64,000 nucleotides of DNA from Ferrovibrio terrae_B (lineage in GTDB: Bacteria > Pseudomonadota > Alphaproteobacteria > Ferrovibrionales > Ferrovibrionaceae). Positions within the stretch are counted from its first letter, which is position 1, and each line of letters begins with the position of its first letter. Shown piece by piece: positions 34,255 through 42,809 of the stretch. Made by a program: the position numbers and the translations under genes. A model generated the notes under the pieces. The model was not told the DNA's origin, ran no database searches, and was given only the letters and a program-made list of their open reading frames with translations. The DNA lies in assembly GCF_943371255.1 (NCBI RefSeq), contig NZ_CALRUC010000004.1:1-64000 (forward strand). The letters are read 5' to 3'.

Positions 34255-35570
34255 TCTGCGGCGTCCCGCTGCGGCATTGCAGATGTTGTGAAGGGCTCAA
34301 CGCCCAGCGCCCGCGCCACGGCGAGGCCGGCGCTGAAGCCATCCTCATGGAAGCCGTATTTGCACCAGGCGCCGCAGAACCACAGCCGGTCCTGACCCTG
34401 GATCTCGGACAGCCGTGCCTGCGCGGCGATGGCGGCACGATCGAACAGCGGGTGGTCGTAGGCGAATTCGGCGAAGACCAGATCGGGTCGCGGCTCGGTG
34501 ACCGGGTTCATGGTGACAAACAGCGGCCGGCTCTCGTCGATGGATTGCAGCCGGTTCATCCAGTAGGTGAGGCCGACGCGGCGCTGCAGGTCGCGGCGCG
34601 GTTCGGACAGGTAGTTCCAGCTGGCCCAGACATTCCGGCGCTTTGGCATCTGCGCGACGTCGCGATGCAGCACGGCACGATTGGCCTGGAAGCGGAAGGC
34701 CGAGAGGATGTCGCGTTCGGCGGCAGAAGCGCCGTCATCGAGCAGGCGCAGGGCCTGGTCGCCATGGCAGGCGAGCACCACCTGGTCGAAATGTGTTGCA
34801 TGGCCGGCGGTGACAACGCTGACACCATTTGCCTCGCGGCGCACCGTATGTACCGGCGTGTGCAGGTGCAGGGTGAAATCACCATCCGCCAGCAGGCGCT
34901 TCACATATTCGCGGCTGCCGCCGTTCACCGTGTACCATTGCGGCCGGTCGTTGACGCTGAGCAGGCCGTGGTTCTTGAAGAAATTGGCAAAGGTCTCGGC
35001 CGGGAAGGCCATCATGTCGGCCAGCGGCGCCGACCAGATCGCGGCCCCCATCGGCAGCAGGTAATCCAGCATGAAGCGGTCGCTGTAGCGGTCGCGTGCC
35101 AGATAGTCGCCCAGGGTCAGGCCGGCCATGCGGCCGGCAGCGAGATCGGCGACGGCGGTCTTGTTGAAGCGCAGGATATCGCGCCACATGCGATGGAAGC
35201 CGGGCTTCAGCAGGTTGCGCTTCTGCGCGAACAGCGTGGCAAGGCTGCTGCCGCTCCATTCCAGCTCACCCTGGCCGACCGACACCGCAAACGACATGTC
35301 GCTCTTGATCGCCGGCACATCCAGATGGGCAAACAGCCGGCGCAGGTTGGGATAGTTCCAGTCGTTGAAAACGATGAAGCCGGTATCCACCGCGATCTTC
35401 ACGCCGCCGTAGTCAACCTCGACGGTATTGCTGTGGCCGCCGGCATAGGCGTTGGCCTCGAAGACGGTGACATCATGGTGCTTCGACAGCGCCCAGGCGG
35501 TGCCCAGCCCGGCGATGCCGGCGCCGATCACGGCGATGCGTTGCCGCCGCTCTGTTTGAGTCGTTGTCAT
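34251..35570 (-). CDS. FAD-dependent NAD(P)-binding amine oxidase-like protein
   Basis: A 439-residue flavoprotein with an N-terminal Rossmann dinucleotide motif VIGAGIAGLGTAW at about 14-26, the GG doublet in AYAGGHSNT, and a C-terminal FAD motif FCGAWCKYGFHEDGFSAG (about 400-417). It resembles desaturase/monoamine-oxidase-like oxidoreductases found with cfa and DUF1365, thought to act on acyl chains. Coupled by ATGA to both phr and the DUF1365 gene. Confidence 0.88.
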   Translation of the reverse strand: MTTTQTERRQRIAVIGAGIAGLGTAWALSKHHDVTVFEANAYAGGHSNTVEVDYGGVKIAVDTGFIVFNDWNYPNLRRLFAHLDVPAIKSDMSFAVSVGQGELEWSGSSLATLFAQKRNLLKPGFHRMWRDILRFNKTAVADLAAGRMAGLTLGDYLARDRYSDRFMLDYLLPMGAAIWSAPLADMMAFPAETFANFFKNHGLLSVNDRPQWYTVNGGSREYVKRLLADGDFTLHLHTPVHTVRREANGVSVVTAGHATHFDQVVLACHGDQALRLLDDGASAAERDILSAFRFQANRAVLHRDVAQMPKRRNVWASWNYLSEPRRDLQRRVGLTYWMNRLQSIDESRPLFVTMNPVTEPRPDLVFAEFAYDHPLFDRAAIAAQARLSEIQGQDRLWFCGAWCKYGFHEDGFSAGLAVARALGVEPFTTSAMPQRDAAE

Positions 35571-37048
35571 TCGGCCCCCGCTGCCTCCCTGGCATCATTG
35601 CGTAAAGCCGCAAAGGCCGCCAGTGCCGCCTTGCGCGCGGTGTCATGGTCGACCAGCGGCCGCGGATAGTCGCGGCCCAGGACAAGCCCGGCTTGTTTCA
35701 GCACGGCATCCGGTGCCATCCAGGGCTTGTGCACATGCTTGTTCGGCAGCCGGGCCAGTTCGGGCAGCCAGTGCCGCACATAGGCGCCCTCGGGATCGAA
35801 TTTCTCGCCCTGCAGGATCGGATTGAAAATGCGGAAATAGGGGGCCGCATCGGCGCCGGAGCCGGCGACCCATTGCCAGCCCGCCGCATTGTTGGCGAGG
35901 TCGGCATCCACCAGCGTGTCCCAGAACCAGGCCTCGCCTTTGCGCCAGTCCTGCAGCAGGTGCTTGATCAGGAAGGAGGCGGCGATCATGCGCACGCGGT
36001 TGTGCATCCAGCCGGTATGCCAGAGCTGGCGCATGCCGGCATCGACGATGGGGTAGCCGGTGCGGGCCCCTTGCCAGGCGGCGAGGAAATCGGGGCGCGG
36101 CTGCCACGGGAAGGCATCGAAATCGGCGCGGAAATTCTGCTGCGGCAGCTCGGGGAAATGAAACAGCAGGTGATAGGAGAATTCGCGCCAGCCCAGCTCG
36201 GTGAGGAATTTCTCCGCGTTGCGGCCCAGCGCCGCGTTGCCATGGCCGAGCGCCAGCTGCACCGCCTGCCAGATCTGGCGCGGTCCGATCTCGCCGAAGC
36301 GCAGATGCGCCGACAGCCGCGAGGTCACGTTCATGTCGGGCCGGTCGCGCCCGTCGGCATAGTGGATCAGGTCATCCTCGATGAAGGCCTGCAGCCGCGC
36401 GGCGGCGCCGGCCTCGCCGGGCGTCCAGCTCTCGCGCAGGCCGCCGGCCCAGTCGGGCTTGCGCGGCAGCAGGCCCCAGTCAGCCAGTTCGTCGCTCGCG
36501 ATCGGCTGCGGCCAGGCCGCAATCGTCTTGGGCGCGCGCTGCGGTGCCGGCGGCGCGGGCAGGGCGCGGCAGGCACGCCAGAAGGGCGAAAACACCTTGA
36601 ACCAGCCGCCGGCCTGGGTCTTCACCGCCCAGGGTTCGAACAGCAGTGCGGCATTATGGGTCTCAACCGCCGCGCCGGCGGTTTTCAGGGCGGCCTTGAT
36701 CGCGGTGTCGCGCGCCACCAGGGCCGGCTCGTAGCAGCGGTTCCAGTGCACGGCTTGGGCGCCGGTCTCGCCCAGGATGGTGCGCAGCACCGTGGCCGGA
36801 TCGCCCCGGCGCAGCACCAGGGTCATGCCATAGCGCTGCTGCAGGTCGGCGGCCAGCCGGTCCAGGCTGTGATGCAGCCACCAGCGCGTGGCGCCGCCCA
36901 TGCGCCAGGCCGTGGCACCGGTATCGAGGATGAACAGCGGGATGACGGCAGCGCCTGCGGCGGCCGCCTGTGCCAGGGCCGGATTGTCGTTCAGGCGCAG
37001 ATCCTGGCGGAACCAGACGATAACCGGAGAAGATGAGGGCGACGCCAT
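35567..37048 (-). CDS. phr: deoxyribodipyrimidine photolyase (cryptochrome/photolyase family)
   Basis: A 493-residue flavoprotein that uses blue light to repair UV-induced pyrimidine dimers. The antenna-domain start VIVWFRQDLRLNDNPAL is unmistakable; the FAD/DNA-binding region shows GWREFSYHLL, PIVDAGMRQLWHTGWMHNRVRM and NAAGWQWVAGSGADAAPYFRIFNP (each given by parts below the length limit). ATG 37048 is chosen over longer starts because the transcript begins from a promoter ending near 37096. First gene of the four-gene photo-oxidative operon. Confidence 0.93.
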   Translation of the reverse strand: MASPSSSPVIVWFRQDLRLNDNPALAQAAAAGAAVIPLFILDTGATAWRMGGATRWWLHHSLDRLAADLQQRYGMTLVLRRGDPATVLRTILGETGAQAVHWNRCYEPALVARDTAIKAALKTAGAAVETHNAALLFEPWAVKTQAGGWFKVFSPFWRACRALPAPPAPQRAPKTIAAWPQPIASDELADWGLLPRKPDWAGGLRESWTPGEAGAAARLQAFIEDDLIHYADGRDRPDMNVTSRLSAHLRFGEIGPRQIWQAVQLALGHGNAALGRNAEKFLTELGWREFSYHLLFHFPELPQQNFRADFDAFPWQPRPDFLAAWQGARTGYPIVDAGMRQLWHTGWMHNRVRMIAASFLIKHLLQDWRKGEAWFWDTLVDADLANNAAGWQWVAGSGADAAPYFRIFNPILQGEKFDPEGAYVRHWLPELARLPNKHVHKPWMAPDAVLKQAGLVLGRDYPRPLVDHDTARKAALAAFAALRNDAREAAGAE

Positions 37049-37095
37049 GCCAAGCTGTATCTGCTGTCGTCGCCGGGACTGGCGACGTTCACTCT

Positions 37096-37125
37096 TTGAT
37101 ACGCAAGGCGAGGCATGGCGGATCA
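37096..37125 (-). promoter_or_regulatory. putative ECF (RpoE-type) promoter of the phr operon
   Basis: On the minus strand TGATCC (37125-37120), an 18-bp spacer, then TATCAA (37101-37096), about 48 nt before the phr start. The -35 word and the spacing are identical to those before chrR, and both flank the same convergent locus. Activity inferred. Confidence 0.62.
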
Positions 37126-37141
37126 CCCCGCCGCGGGAAGT

Positions 37142-38014
37142 TTAACGGCTGGGCAGCTCGCCGTCGCGCTCCAGCAGCCGCAGCGCCAGCGACGCCGCCT
37201 GGGTGCGGTTGAACACCTGCATCTTGGTGAAGATCTGGCGTAAATGCGCCTTCACGGTCACTTCCTGCACGCCCAGCCGGATTGCGATGGCCTTGTTGGA
37301 ATCGCCCTGGCTGACCCATTTCAGCACCTCGCGTTCGCGGTCGGTCAGCGCGGCAAGGCGCGGATCGGCCGGCTCGGCCGCCGGCGGCGGCCGGGTGGCG
37401 TCGTCCAGCCCGTCCAGTTCATGGCGCAGGCTGCGCAGCAATTCGCGGTCGTCGGCGCCGGCCTTGGCGCGTTCGGCCAGCTGGGCATATTTGGCGGCGG
37501 CGATATAGCTGGGCAGGAATTCCTCATACAGCCGCAGCGCCTTCACCACGGTGAGGATCATGCTCTGCTGCGTGATCTCGGTCTTTTCCTTGTAGTCGTT
37601 GATGCCGTGGTTCGACACCACGGTCAGCGGCGGCGCCTGGCCCGGCTGGCCGGTGCGGATCACGATCTGCGCCGAGCGGTTGGCCAGGTCGTTGCGGATG
37701 TAATCCACCAGCGCCAGACCGGCATGCTCGGTTTCCATCACCACATCCAGCAGCACCAGGGCGGTGTCGGGATTGTCGCGCATCACATCGCGCGCCTCGG
37801 TGGCGGAATAGGCGCTGAGGAAATTCAGCCCGCGCTTGCGGTAGTTGAAATTGCGCAGCAGCAGCTTGGTCAGCGAATGAACGTCGGGCTCGTCATCGAC
37901 GATCAGGACCTTCCAGTTGCGGCGATCCGGCGTCGGTCCGCCACCGCCCGGTGGCCGTGTGTCGTCACGCCGGTCGGCCCGGTCGTCGAGAAAATTGATC
38001 GAGGAATCCGCCAA
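37142..38014 (-). CDS. REC-LuxR response regulator
   Basis: A 290-residue response regulator. The receiver domain (about 33-165) has the acidic pair D40-D41 and phosphoacceptor D90 in ALVLLDVVMET; it is of the subtype with a VIRTGQPGQAP segment that is usually seen in receivers linked to cyclic-di-GMP or HD-GYP outputs. A C-terminal LuxR helix-turn-helix follows at about 220-270 (LTDREREVLKWVSQG to VKAHLRQIF). The best start is TTG 38014, preceded by GGGAG. There is no adjacent histidine kinase. Its closeness to phr hints at light or stress input, unproven. Confidence 0.87.
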   Translation of the reverse strand: MADSSINFLDDRADRRDDTRPPGGGGPTPDRRNWKVLIVDDEPDVHSLTKLLLRNFNYRKRGLNFLSAYSATEARDVMRDNPDTALVLLDVVMETEHAGLALVDYIRNDLANRSAQIVIRTGQPGQAPPLTVVSNHGINDYKEKTEITQQSMILTVVKALRLYEEFLPSYIAAAKYAQLAERAKAGADDRELLRSLRHELDGLDDATRPPPAAEPADPRLAALTDREREVLKWVSQGDSNKAIAIRLGVQEVTVKAHLRQIFTKMQVFNRTQAASLALRLLERDGELPSR

Positions 38015-38111
38015 AGCCTGTCTCCCGCTCTACGCGTATAGTAGCGGATCGCTTCGCAAAAGAAACGAGGCCTGGCGGGGTTTTTACCCGACATAAGTAT
38101 CAAAGCGAGGC

Positions 38112-38555
38112 TTAGGCGCGGATTCGGATCATGGTATCGGCCGGCGTGAGCCGGCGGCCATCGGCGGCGCGCAATTCGAGCGGCGGAATCGGCTCGCTCT
38201 TCTCGCGGTCGAGCAGTTCGATTGTGCAGGGCTGGTCGGGGAACTGGTGTTTGGCACCCCATTGCCGCAGCGCGACCAGCACCGGAAACAGCTCGCGGCC
38301 CTTTGGCGTCAGCACATACTCCCGGTAGGCACTCCCATCCGCAGCCGGCACGGCCTCCAGGATGCCGCTGGCAACCAGGCTTTTCAGCCGCACCGTCAGG
38401 ATGTTTTTCGCCATACCGAGGCTTTTGTGGAATTCGCCGAAGCGGCGCAGGCCGAAAAAGGCATCGCGCACGATCAGCAGCGACCACCAGTCGCCGATCA
38501 CATCCAGCGCGCGGGCAATCGGGCAATCCGCGTCGTCGAGGCTGGTCCGCTTCAT
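38112..38555 (-). CDS. HxlR family transcriptional regulator
   Basis: A 147-residue winged-helix regulator of the HxlR family: the conserved cysteine C11 in DCPIARALDVIGDWW, then LLIVRDAFFGLRRFGEFHKSLG, and the wing EYVLTPKGRELFPVL. It has a C-terminal extension beyond the usual about 110 residues. It is divergent from an SDR gene; two copies of a 17-bp dyad lie between the start codons, so it probably controls the SDR and itself. Confidence 0.9.
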   Translation of the reverse strand: MKRTSLDDADCPIARALDVIGDWWSLLIVRDAFFGLRRFGEFHKSLGMAKNILTVRLKSLVASGILEAVPAADGSAYREYVLTPKGRELFPVLVALRQWGAKHQFPDQPCTIELLDREKSEPIPPLELRAADGRRLTPADTMIRIRA

Positions 38556-38608
38556 CCTGTGCCTCCTCGGGTTTTTGTGCGCGCCGTCACCGGGCGGCGG
38601 CCAATCAT

Positions 38609-38625
38609 GGTTGCATTATAAAACC
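38609..38625. promoter_or_regulatory. putative HxlR operator, copy 1
   Basis: GGTTGCATTATAAAACC, an imperfect palindrome (GGTT...AACC). It agrees with copy 2 at 13 of 17 positions; the centres are 38 bp apart between divergent genes. Confidence 0.55.
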
Positions 38626-38646
38626 AGTGTGATGAGATGTCCATGT

Positions 38647-38663
38647 AGTTTCATAATTAAACC
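38647..38663. promoter_or_regulatory. putative HxlR operator, copy 2
   Basis: AGTTTCATAATTAAACC, a palindrome with GTTT/AAAC arms, ending 21 nt before the SDR start. The A/T-rich sequence stands out against GC-rich surroundings. Confidence 0.55.
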
Positions 38664-38684
38664 TATATCGCACTGGAGACGACC

Positions 38685-39458
38685 ATGAGGCTCAAGAACA
38701 AGACGGCGCTGATCACCGGCGGCAACAGCGGCATCGGCCTGGCGACGGCCAAAGCCTTCATCGCCGCGGGCGCCCGCGTTGCCATCACCGGCCGCAACAA
38801 GGCGACCCTGGACGCGGCCCTGGCAGAACTGGGTTCCGATGCTATGGCCCTGCAGGCGGATGCCACCGACATCGCCGCCACCGAACAGGCGGTGGCCGCT
38901 GCGGTGCAGGCCTTTGGCAAGCTCGATATCGTCTTTGCCAATGCCGGCATTCCGGGCAGCACGCCGATCGGCGGCAGCAGGCTTGAAGTGTTCGAGCAGA
39001 TCCTGCGCACCAACATCACCGGCGTATTCTTCACCGTGCAGGCCGCCGCACCGCATCTGAACGATGGCGCCTCGATCATCCTGAACGGCTCGGTGATGTC
39101 GCAGCTGGGCTCGCCCGGCTCCTCGGCCTATGCCGCCAGCAAGGCCGGCGTGCGCGGCATGGCGCGCGTGATGGCATCCGAACTGGCGCCGCGCGGCATT
39201 CGGGTCAATGTCGTCTCGCCCGGCGCCACCCGCACACCGATCTGGGATGGCGCCGCGCCGACACCGGAGGCGAAGGCACAACTGGAAAAGCGCCTGTCGG
39301 GCATCATCCCGCTCGGCCGTCTGGGCGAAGCAGAAGAGATTGCGAAGACTGTGCTGTTCCTCGCCTCTGACGATGCGTCCAACGTGAATGGCACCGAAAT
39401 CTTCGTCGATGGCGGCAGCAACGGTTCGCCGGTGGGTGGCCCGGTGTTTCGCGGCTAG
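38685..39458 (+). CDS. short-chain dehydrogenase/reductase
   Basis: A 257-residue classical SDR: TGGNSGIG at 11-18, NAG near residue 86 (ANAGIPGS), catalytic Ser in LNGSVMSQLG and YAASKAGVRGMARVM with Tyr about 148 and Lys about 152. The ending DVDGGSNGSP-like EIFVDGGSNG is typical of glucose/3-oxoacyl-type SDRs. GGAGACGACC precedes the ATG. Divergent HxlR suggests induction by a reactive carbonyl or quinone (inference from the HxlR family). Confidence 0.88.
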   Translation: MRLKNKTALITGGNSGIGLATAKAFIAAGARVAITGRNKATLDAALAELGSDAMALQADATDIAATEQAVAAAVQAFGKLDIVFANAGIPGSTPIGGSRLEVFEQILRTNITGVFFTVQAAAPHLNDGASIILNGSVMSQLGSPGSSAYAASKAGVRGMARVMASELAPRGIRVNVVSPGATRTPIWDGAAPTPEAKAQLEKRLSGIIPLGRLGEAEEIAKTVLFLASDDASNVNGTEIFVDGGSNGSPVGGPVFRG

Positions 39459-39585
39459 CGAGCCGTGACAGTACAGGGAGAGGGGGCCGCAATGCCTCTT
39501 TTCCCTGTTGATTTTTCCCCTGTTGATGCATGTCAAGATGACAGGGCGCGCTCTGGTCTAGTCTGTTGGTCCAGGAGTTCCCAGC

Positions 39586-40611
39586 ATGCAAAAAACCATG
39601 AAAGCCGCCGTCGTCCGCGCCTTCGGCAAGCCGCTTGTCATCGAGGAGGCGGCGGTGCCGCTGCCGGGTGCCGGACAAATCCTCGTCAAGGTCATGGCGA
39701 GCGGCGTCTGCCACACCGATCTGCATGCCGCGGAAGGCGATTGGCCGGTCAAGCCCAAGCCGCCGTTCATTCCCGGCCATGAAGGCGTCGGCTATGTCGC
39801 CGCGGTCGGCAGCGGCGTGCGCCATGTGAAGGAAGGCGATCGCGTCGGCGTGCCCTGGCTCTACAGCGCCTGCGGCCATTGCGAGCATTGCCTCGGCGGC
39901 TGGGAAACGCTCTGCGAGACGCAGCAGAATACCGGCTATTCGGTGAATGGCGGCTTCGCCGAATATGTGCTTGCCGATCCGGACTATGTCGGCCATCTGC
40001 CGGCCAATATCGGCTTCGTCGAGATCGCTCCGGTGCTCTGTGCCGGCGTCACTGTCTACAAGGGACTGAAGGTCACCGACACCAAGCCGGGCGACTGGGT
40101 GGCGATCTCCGGCATCGGCGGGCTGGGCCATATGGCCGTGCAATACGCGACTGCGATGGGCCTGAATGTCGTGGCCGTGGATATCGACGATGCCAAGCTG
40201 GCGCTGGCCCGGCGGCTGGGCGCGGCGCTGACCGTCAATGCGCGCCAGACCGATCCGGCCGCTTTCGTCCGCAAGGAAATCGGCGGCGCCCATGGCGTTC
40301 TGGTCACCGCAGTCTCGCTCAAGGCCTTCCAGCAGGCACTCGGCATGGTGCGCCGTGGCGGCACGGTATCGCTGAACGGCCTGCCGCCCGGCGACTTCCC
40401 GTTATCGGTGTTCGACACCGTGCTCAACGGCATCACGGTGCGTGGCTCGATCGTCGGCACGCGGCTCGACCTGCAGGAGGCACTGGCCTTCGCCGGAGCG
40501 GGCAGGGTGCAGGCGACGGTGAAGACCGAGCGGCTGGAAAACATCAACGACGTCTTCGCCCGCATGCATCGCGGCGAGATCGAGGGCCGCATCGTGCTCG
40601 ACTTCGCCTAG
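39586..40611 (+). CDS. adhP: zinc-dependent alcohol dehydrogenase
   Basis: A 341-residue medium-chain alcohol dehydrogenase of the AdhP class, oxidising primary alcohols with NAD. Catalytic zinc ligands are C42 (VCHTDLH), H65-E66 (GHEGVG) and a later Cys; structural zinc cysteines are C96, C99, C102 and C110. The Rossmann motif GIGGLGH is near residue 178. AGGAG lies 10 nt before ATG 39586; the second ATG at 39598 is less likely. Confidence 0.9.
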   Translation: MQKTMKAAVVRAFGKPLVIEEAAVPLPGAGQILVKVMASGVCHTDLHAAEGDWPVKPKPPFIPGHEGVGYVAAVGSGVRHVKEGDRVGVPWLYSACGHCEHCLGGWETLCETQQNTGYSVNGGFAEYVLADPDYVGHLPANIGFVEIAPVLCAGVTVYKGLKVTDTKPGDWVAISGIGGLGHMAVQYATAMGLNVVAVDIDDAKLALARRLGAALTVNARQTDPAAFVRKEIGGAHGVLVTAVSLKAFQQALGMVRRGGTVSLNGLPPGDFPLSVFDTVLNGITVRGSIVGTRLDLQEALAFAGAGRVQATVKTERLENINDVFARMHRGEIEGRIVLDFA

Positions 40612-40631
40612 GCGCGGCGCGCATCAGGCGG

Positions 40632-41144
40632 TCAGCGTTCGATCACCCATTGCGTCACCGCCTGGTGGTAATTCTGCGGGCCGGGCACGGTCATATGGGT
40701 CTTGACGAATTTGAAGCCGGCCTTCTGCAGCGTGCGGTTCGGCGCGGCATTGAAGGCATTCGGTTCGCAGAACAGTTTTTTGATCTTCAGTAGCTCGAAA
40801 TAGATATCGACACTGTGCTTGACGCATTGCGTGCCCAGGCCCTGCACACGCAGGTCAGGCTCCACGATATGCAGATGCATGTTGGCGCGCTCGCCGCGCA
40901 GGATGCGGTCGCTGGTCGAGAAGCCGATCGCCCGGCCGTTCAGCAGCCAGATCACCAGCAGGCCTTTGCGCTGCTCCACCGGCAGGGCGAGATCCTGCTC
41001 ATAGGCGTTCTGCCAGGCCGCGCGCGCCGGCAGGCGGGTGGGATCGACGCCCAGCAGTTCCAGCTGCTCGGGCGTCGCGTTATGAAAATAATCGATAATG
41101 AGTGGCGTTTCCGCCGCCGTCATTAGCCGCACCGTCAGGGCCAT
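40632..41144 (-). CDS. GNAT family N-acetyltransferase
   Basis: A 170-residue acetyltransferase with the motif DLRVQGLGTQCVKHSVDIYFE near residues 100-120 (given by its ends) and NRTLQKAGFKFVKTHM near the C-terminus. No specific substrate can be given. It follows lysE on the same strand with an 80-nt gap that contains a GC-rich stem (41167-41186) but no T-run. Confidence 0.82.
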   Translation of the reverse strand: MALTVRLMTAAETPLIIDYFHNATPEQLELLGVDPTRLPARAAWQNAYEQDLALPVEQRKGLLVIWLLNGRAIGFSTSDRILRGERANMHLHIVEPDLRVQGLGTQCVKHSVDIYFELLKIKKLFCEPNAFNAAPNRTLQKAGFKFVKTHMTVPGPQNYHQAVTQWVIER

Positions 41145-41223
41145 GATGCTCTCCTGCAGTCTGACACACGGCCTGGGCCGGCCGTGCCATCATGCTGGCC
41201 CGTGCGCGGCTGGAAGCAAAGCC

Positions 41224-41850
41224 CTATTGCAGGCGCGTGGTCAGAATCTTCAGGCCGGCGGCACCGAAGGCCAGCGCGAACGCGCCTTCGAACCAGCGGC
41301 GCAGTCGCATGTAGCCCCGGCTCAGCGGCGGGCTGGAGAACAGCAGCGCATAGCCGTGGAACACCAGCGTGCTCTGCAGCGCCACGGCGGCGATGATGGT
41401 GGCGAGCGTCAGCGGCGAGGCCTGCGCCGGCACGCCCACGGCATAGAGCGAGCCGAAGAACAGGATCGCCTTCGGGTTGGTCAGGTGCAAACCAAGTCCG
41501 GCAGCATAGGCGCGTTTCAGCGAACTGTAGGTGCCACTGCGCGCATGAATCTCGCCGGCTTTCAGCGCCGAGCGTGCCGAACGGAAGGCGAGATAGAGCA
41601 GATAGGCGGCGCCGCAATAGCGCATCGCCTCGAACAGCCAGGCATTCGCCAGCATCACCGCGCCAAGGCCGAAAGCCGCAGCGGTCGACCACATCAGCGA
41701 TCCGGTGCTGACGCCGCCGGCCACCGCAAGGCCGAAGCCGCGGCCCGATTTCATCGAGGCGCCGGCGATGGCGAGCGTGGCGGGGCCGGGGCTGCCGGTG
41801 GCGAGCAGGGCGGCAAGGAGAATCAGCGGAAGGTTGATGTCATCGAGCAT
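41224..41850 (-). CDS. LysE family amino-acid exporter
   Basis: A 208-residue inner-membrane protein of the LysE/RhtB family, with six hydrophobic segments, the N-terminal motif TGSPGPATLAIAGASMKSG-like GPxxL loop near residues 18-30, and HLTNPKAILFFGSL near residue 130. It exports amino acids or homoserine-type metabolites; specificity is unknown. Confidence 0.88.
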   Translation of the reverse strand: MLDDINLPLILLAALLATGSPGPATLAIAGASMKSGRGFGLAVAGGVSTGSLMWSTAAAFGLGAVMLANAWLFEAMRYCGAAYLLYLAFRSARSALKAGEIHARSGTYSSLKRAYAAGLGLHLTNPKAILFFGSLYAVGVPAQASPLTLATIIAAVALQSTLVFHGYALLFSSPPLSRGYMRLRRWFEGAFALAFGAAGLKILTTRLQ

Positions 41851-41970
41851 GCTTAAGTCTGGTCCGGCCGGTGCCGCGAAGGCAAGCGCGGAGATGTATC
41901 GCTACAATTGTTGCGCTTGTCGGGCTGGTGCTTCGCAGCGATACTGAATGCCTCCCCGAGACCAGTCAGA

Positions 41971-42798
41971 ATGACCCCCATGAGTTCCAGCCACACTATC
42001 GCATCCGGCCGCGCCATGCTGGCGGTGGAAACACGCGGCAGCGGCGATCCCGTCGTCTTCCTGCATGCCAATGTCGGCGACCGCCGCATGTGGCGCGCAC
42101 AGATGGATGCCGTCGGTGCCGGCAACATGGCGATCACTTACGACCGGCGCGGTTTTGGCGACACCCGCGCAGAACCGGAAGACTATTCCGCCATCGGTGA
42201 TCTGATGGCGGTGCTCGCCGCCACGGCGCAGGGTAAACCTGCGATCCTGGTCGGCTGCTCGCAGGGCGGCCGCATCGCCATCGACACAGCGCTGCGGCAT
42301 CCATCCGCCGTGCGTGGCCTGGTGCTGATCTCGCCCACCGTGACCGGCGCGCCCGAGCCGGTGCTGTCGCCCGATATCAAAAGCCTGCTGGCCGAACAGA
42401 AGGCCGCTGAAGCGGCCGGCGATATCGAGCGCGTGATTGCGATCAAGGCCCAGCTCTGGCTCGATGGCCCGCTGCAGCCGGCGGGACGTGTGACGGGTGC
42501 GGCGCGCCAACTGTTCCTCGCCATGAACGCCACTGCATTGCGTTCGTCGCCGCTCGGAATGGACATGGATGCACCTCCCGGCGCCTTCCAGCATCTGGGC
42601 GAAATAGCGGTACCGACGCTGGTGATTTGCGGCGACATGGACTTCCCCCATATCCAGGAGCGCTGCCGCGCTGCCGCCAGCCTGATGCCGAACGCATCAC
42701 ATCATGGACTGCCCGATGCGGCCCATGTGCCGAGCCTGGACCGGCCGGCCGAGATCACTGCACTGCTTGCCGCCTTCATCGGGCGCTGCCGCGCATAG
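41971..42798 (+). CDS. alpha/beta hydrolase
   Basis: About 275 residues. HANVG near the N-terminal oxyanion loop, nucleophile elbow GCSQGG with Ser near residue 95, and the catalytic His in DAAHVPSLDRP near 250. The N-terminus LAVETRGSGDPVVFLHA matches peroxidase/lactonase-like hydrolases. Either ATG 41971 or ATG 41980 could be the start; neither has a strong ribosome binding site. Stands alone, divergent from lysE. Confidence 0.82.
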   Translation: MTPMSSSHTIASGRAMLAVETRGSGDPVVFLHANVGDRRMWRAQMDAVGAGNMAITYDRRGFGDTRAEPEDYSAIGDLMAVLAATAQGKPAILVGCSQGGRIAIDTALRHPSAVRGLVLISPTVTGAPEPVLSPDIKSLLAEQKAAEAAGDIERVIAIKAQLWLDGPLQPAGRVTGAARQLFLAMNATALRSSPLGMDMDAPPGAFQHLGEIAVPTLVICGDMDFPHIQERCRAAASLMPNASHHGLPDAAHVPSLDRPAEITALLAAFIGRCRA

Positions 42799-42809
42799 GC
42801 GGTACGCAG

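Noticed and set aside
41167..41186. GC-rich hairpin between lysE and the GNAT gene as a terminator
   Set aside because: No T-run on either strand; kept only as a comment.
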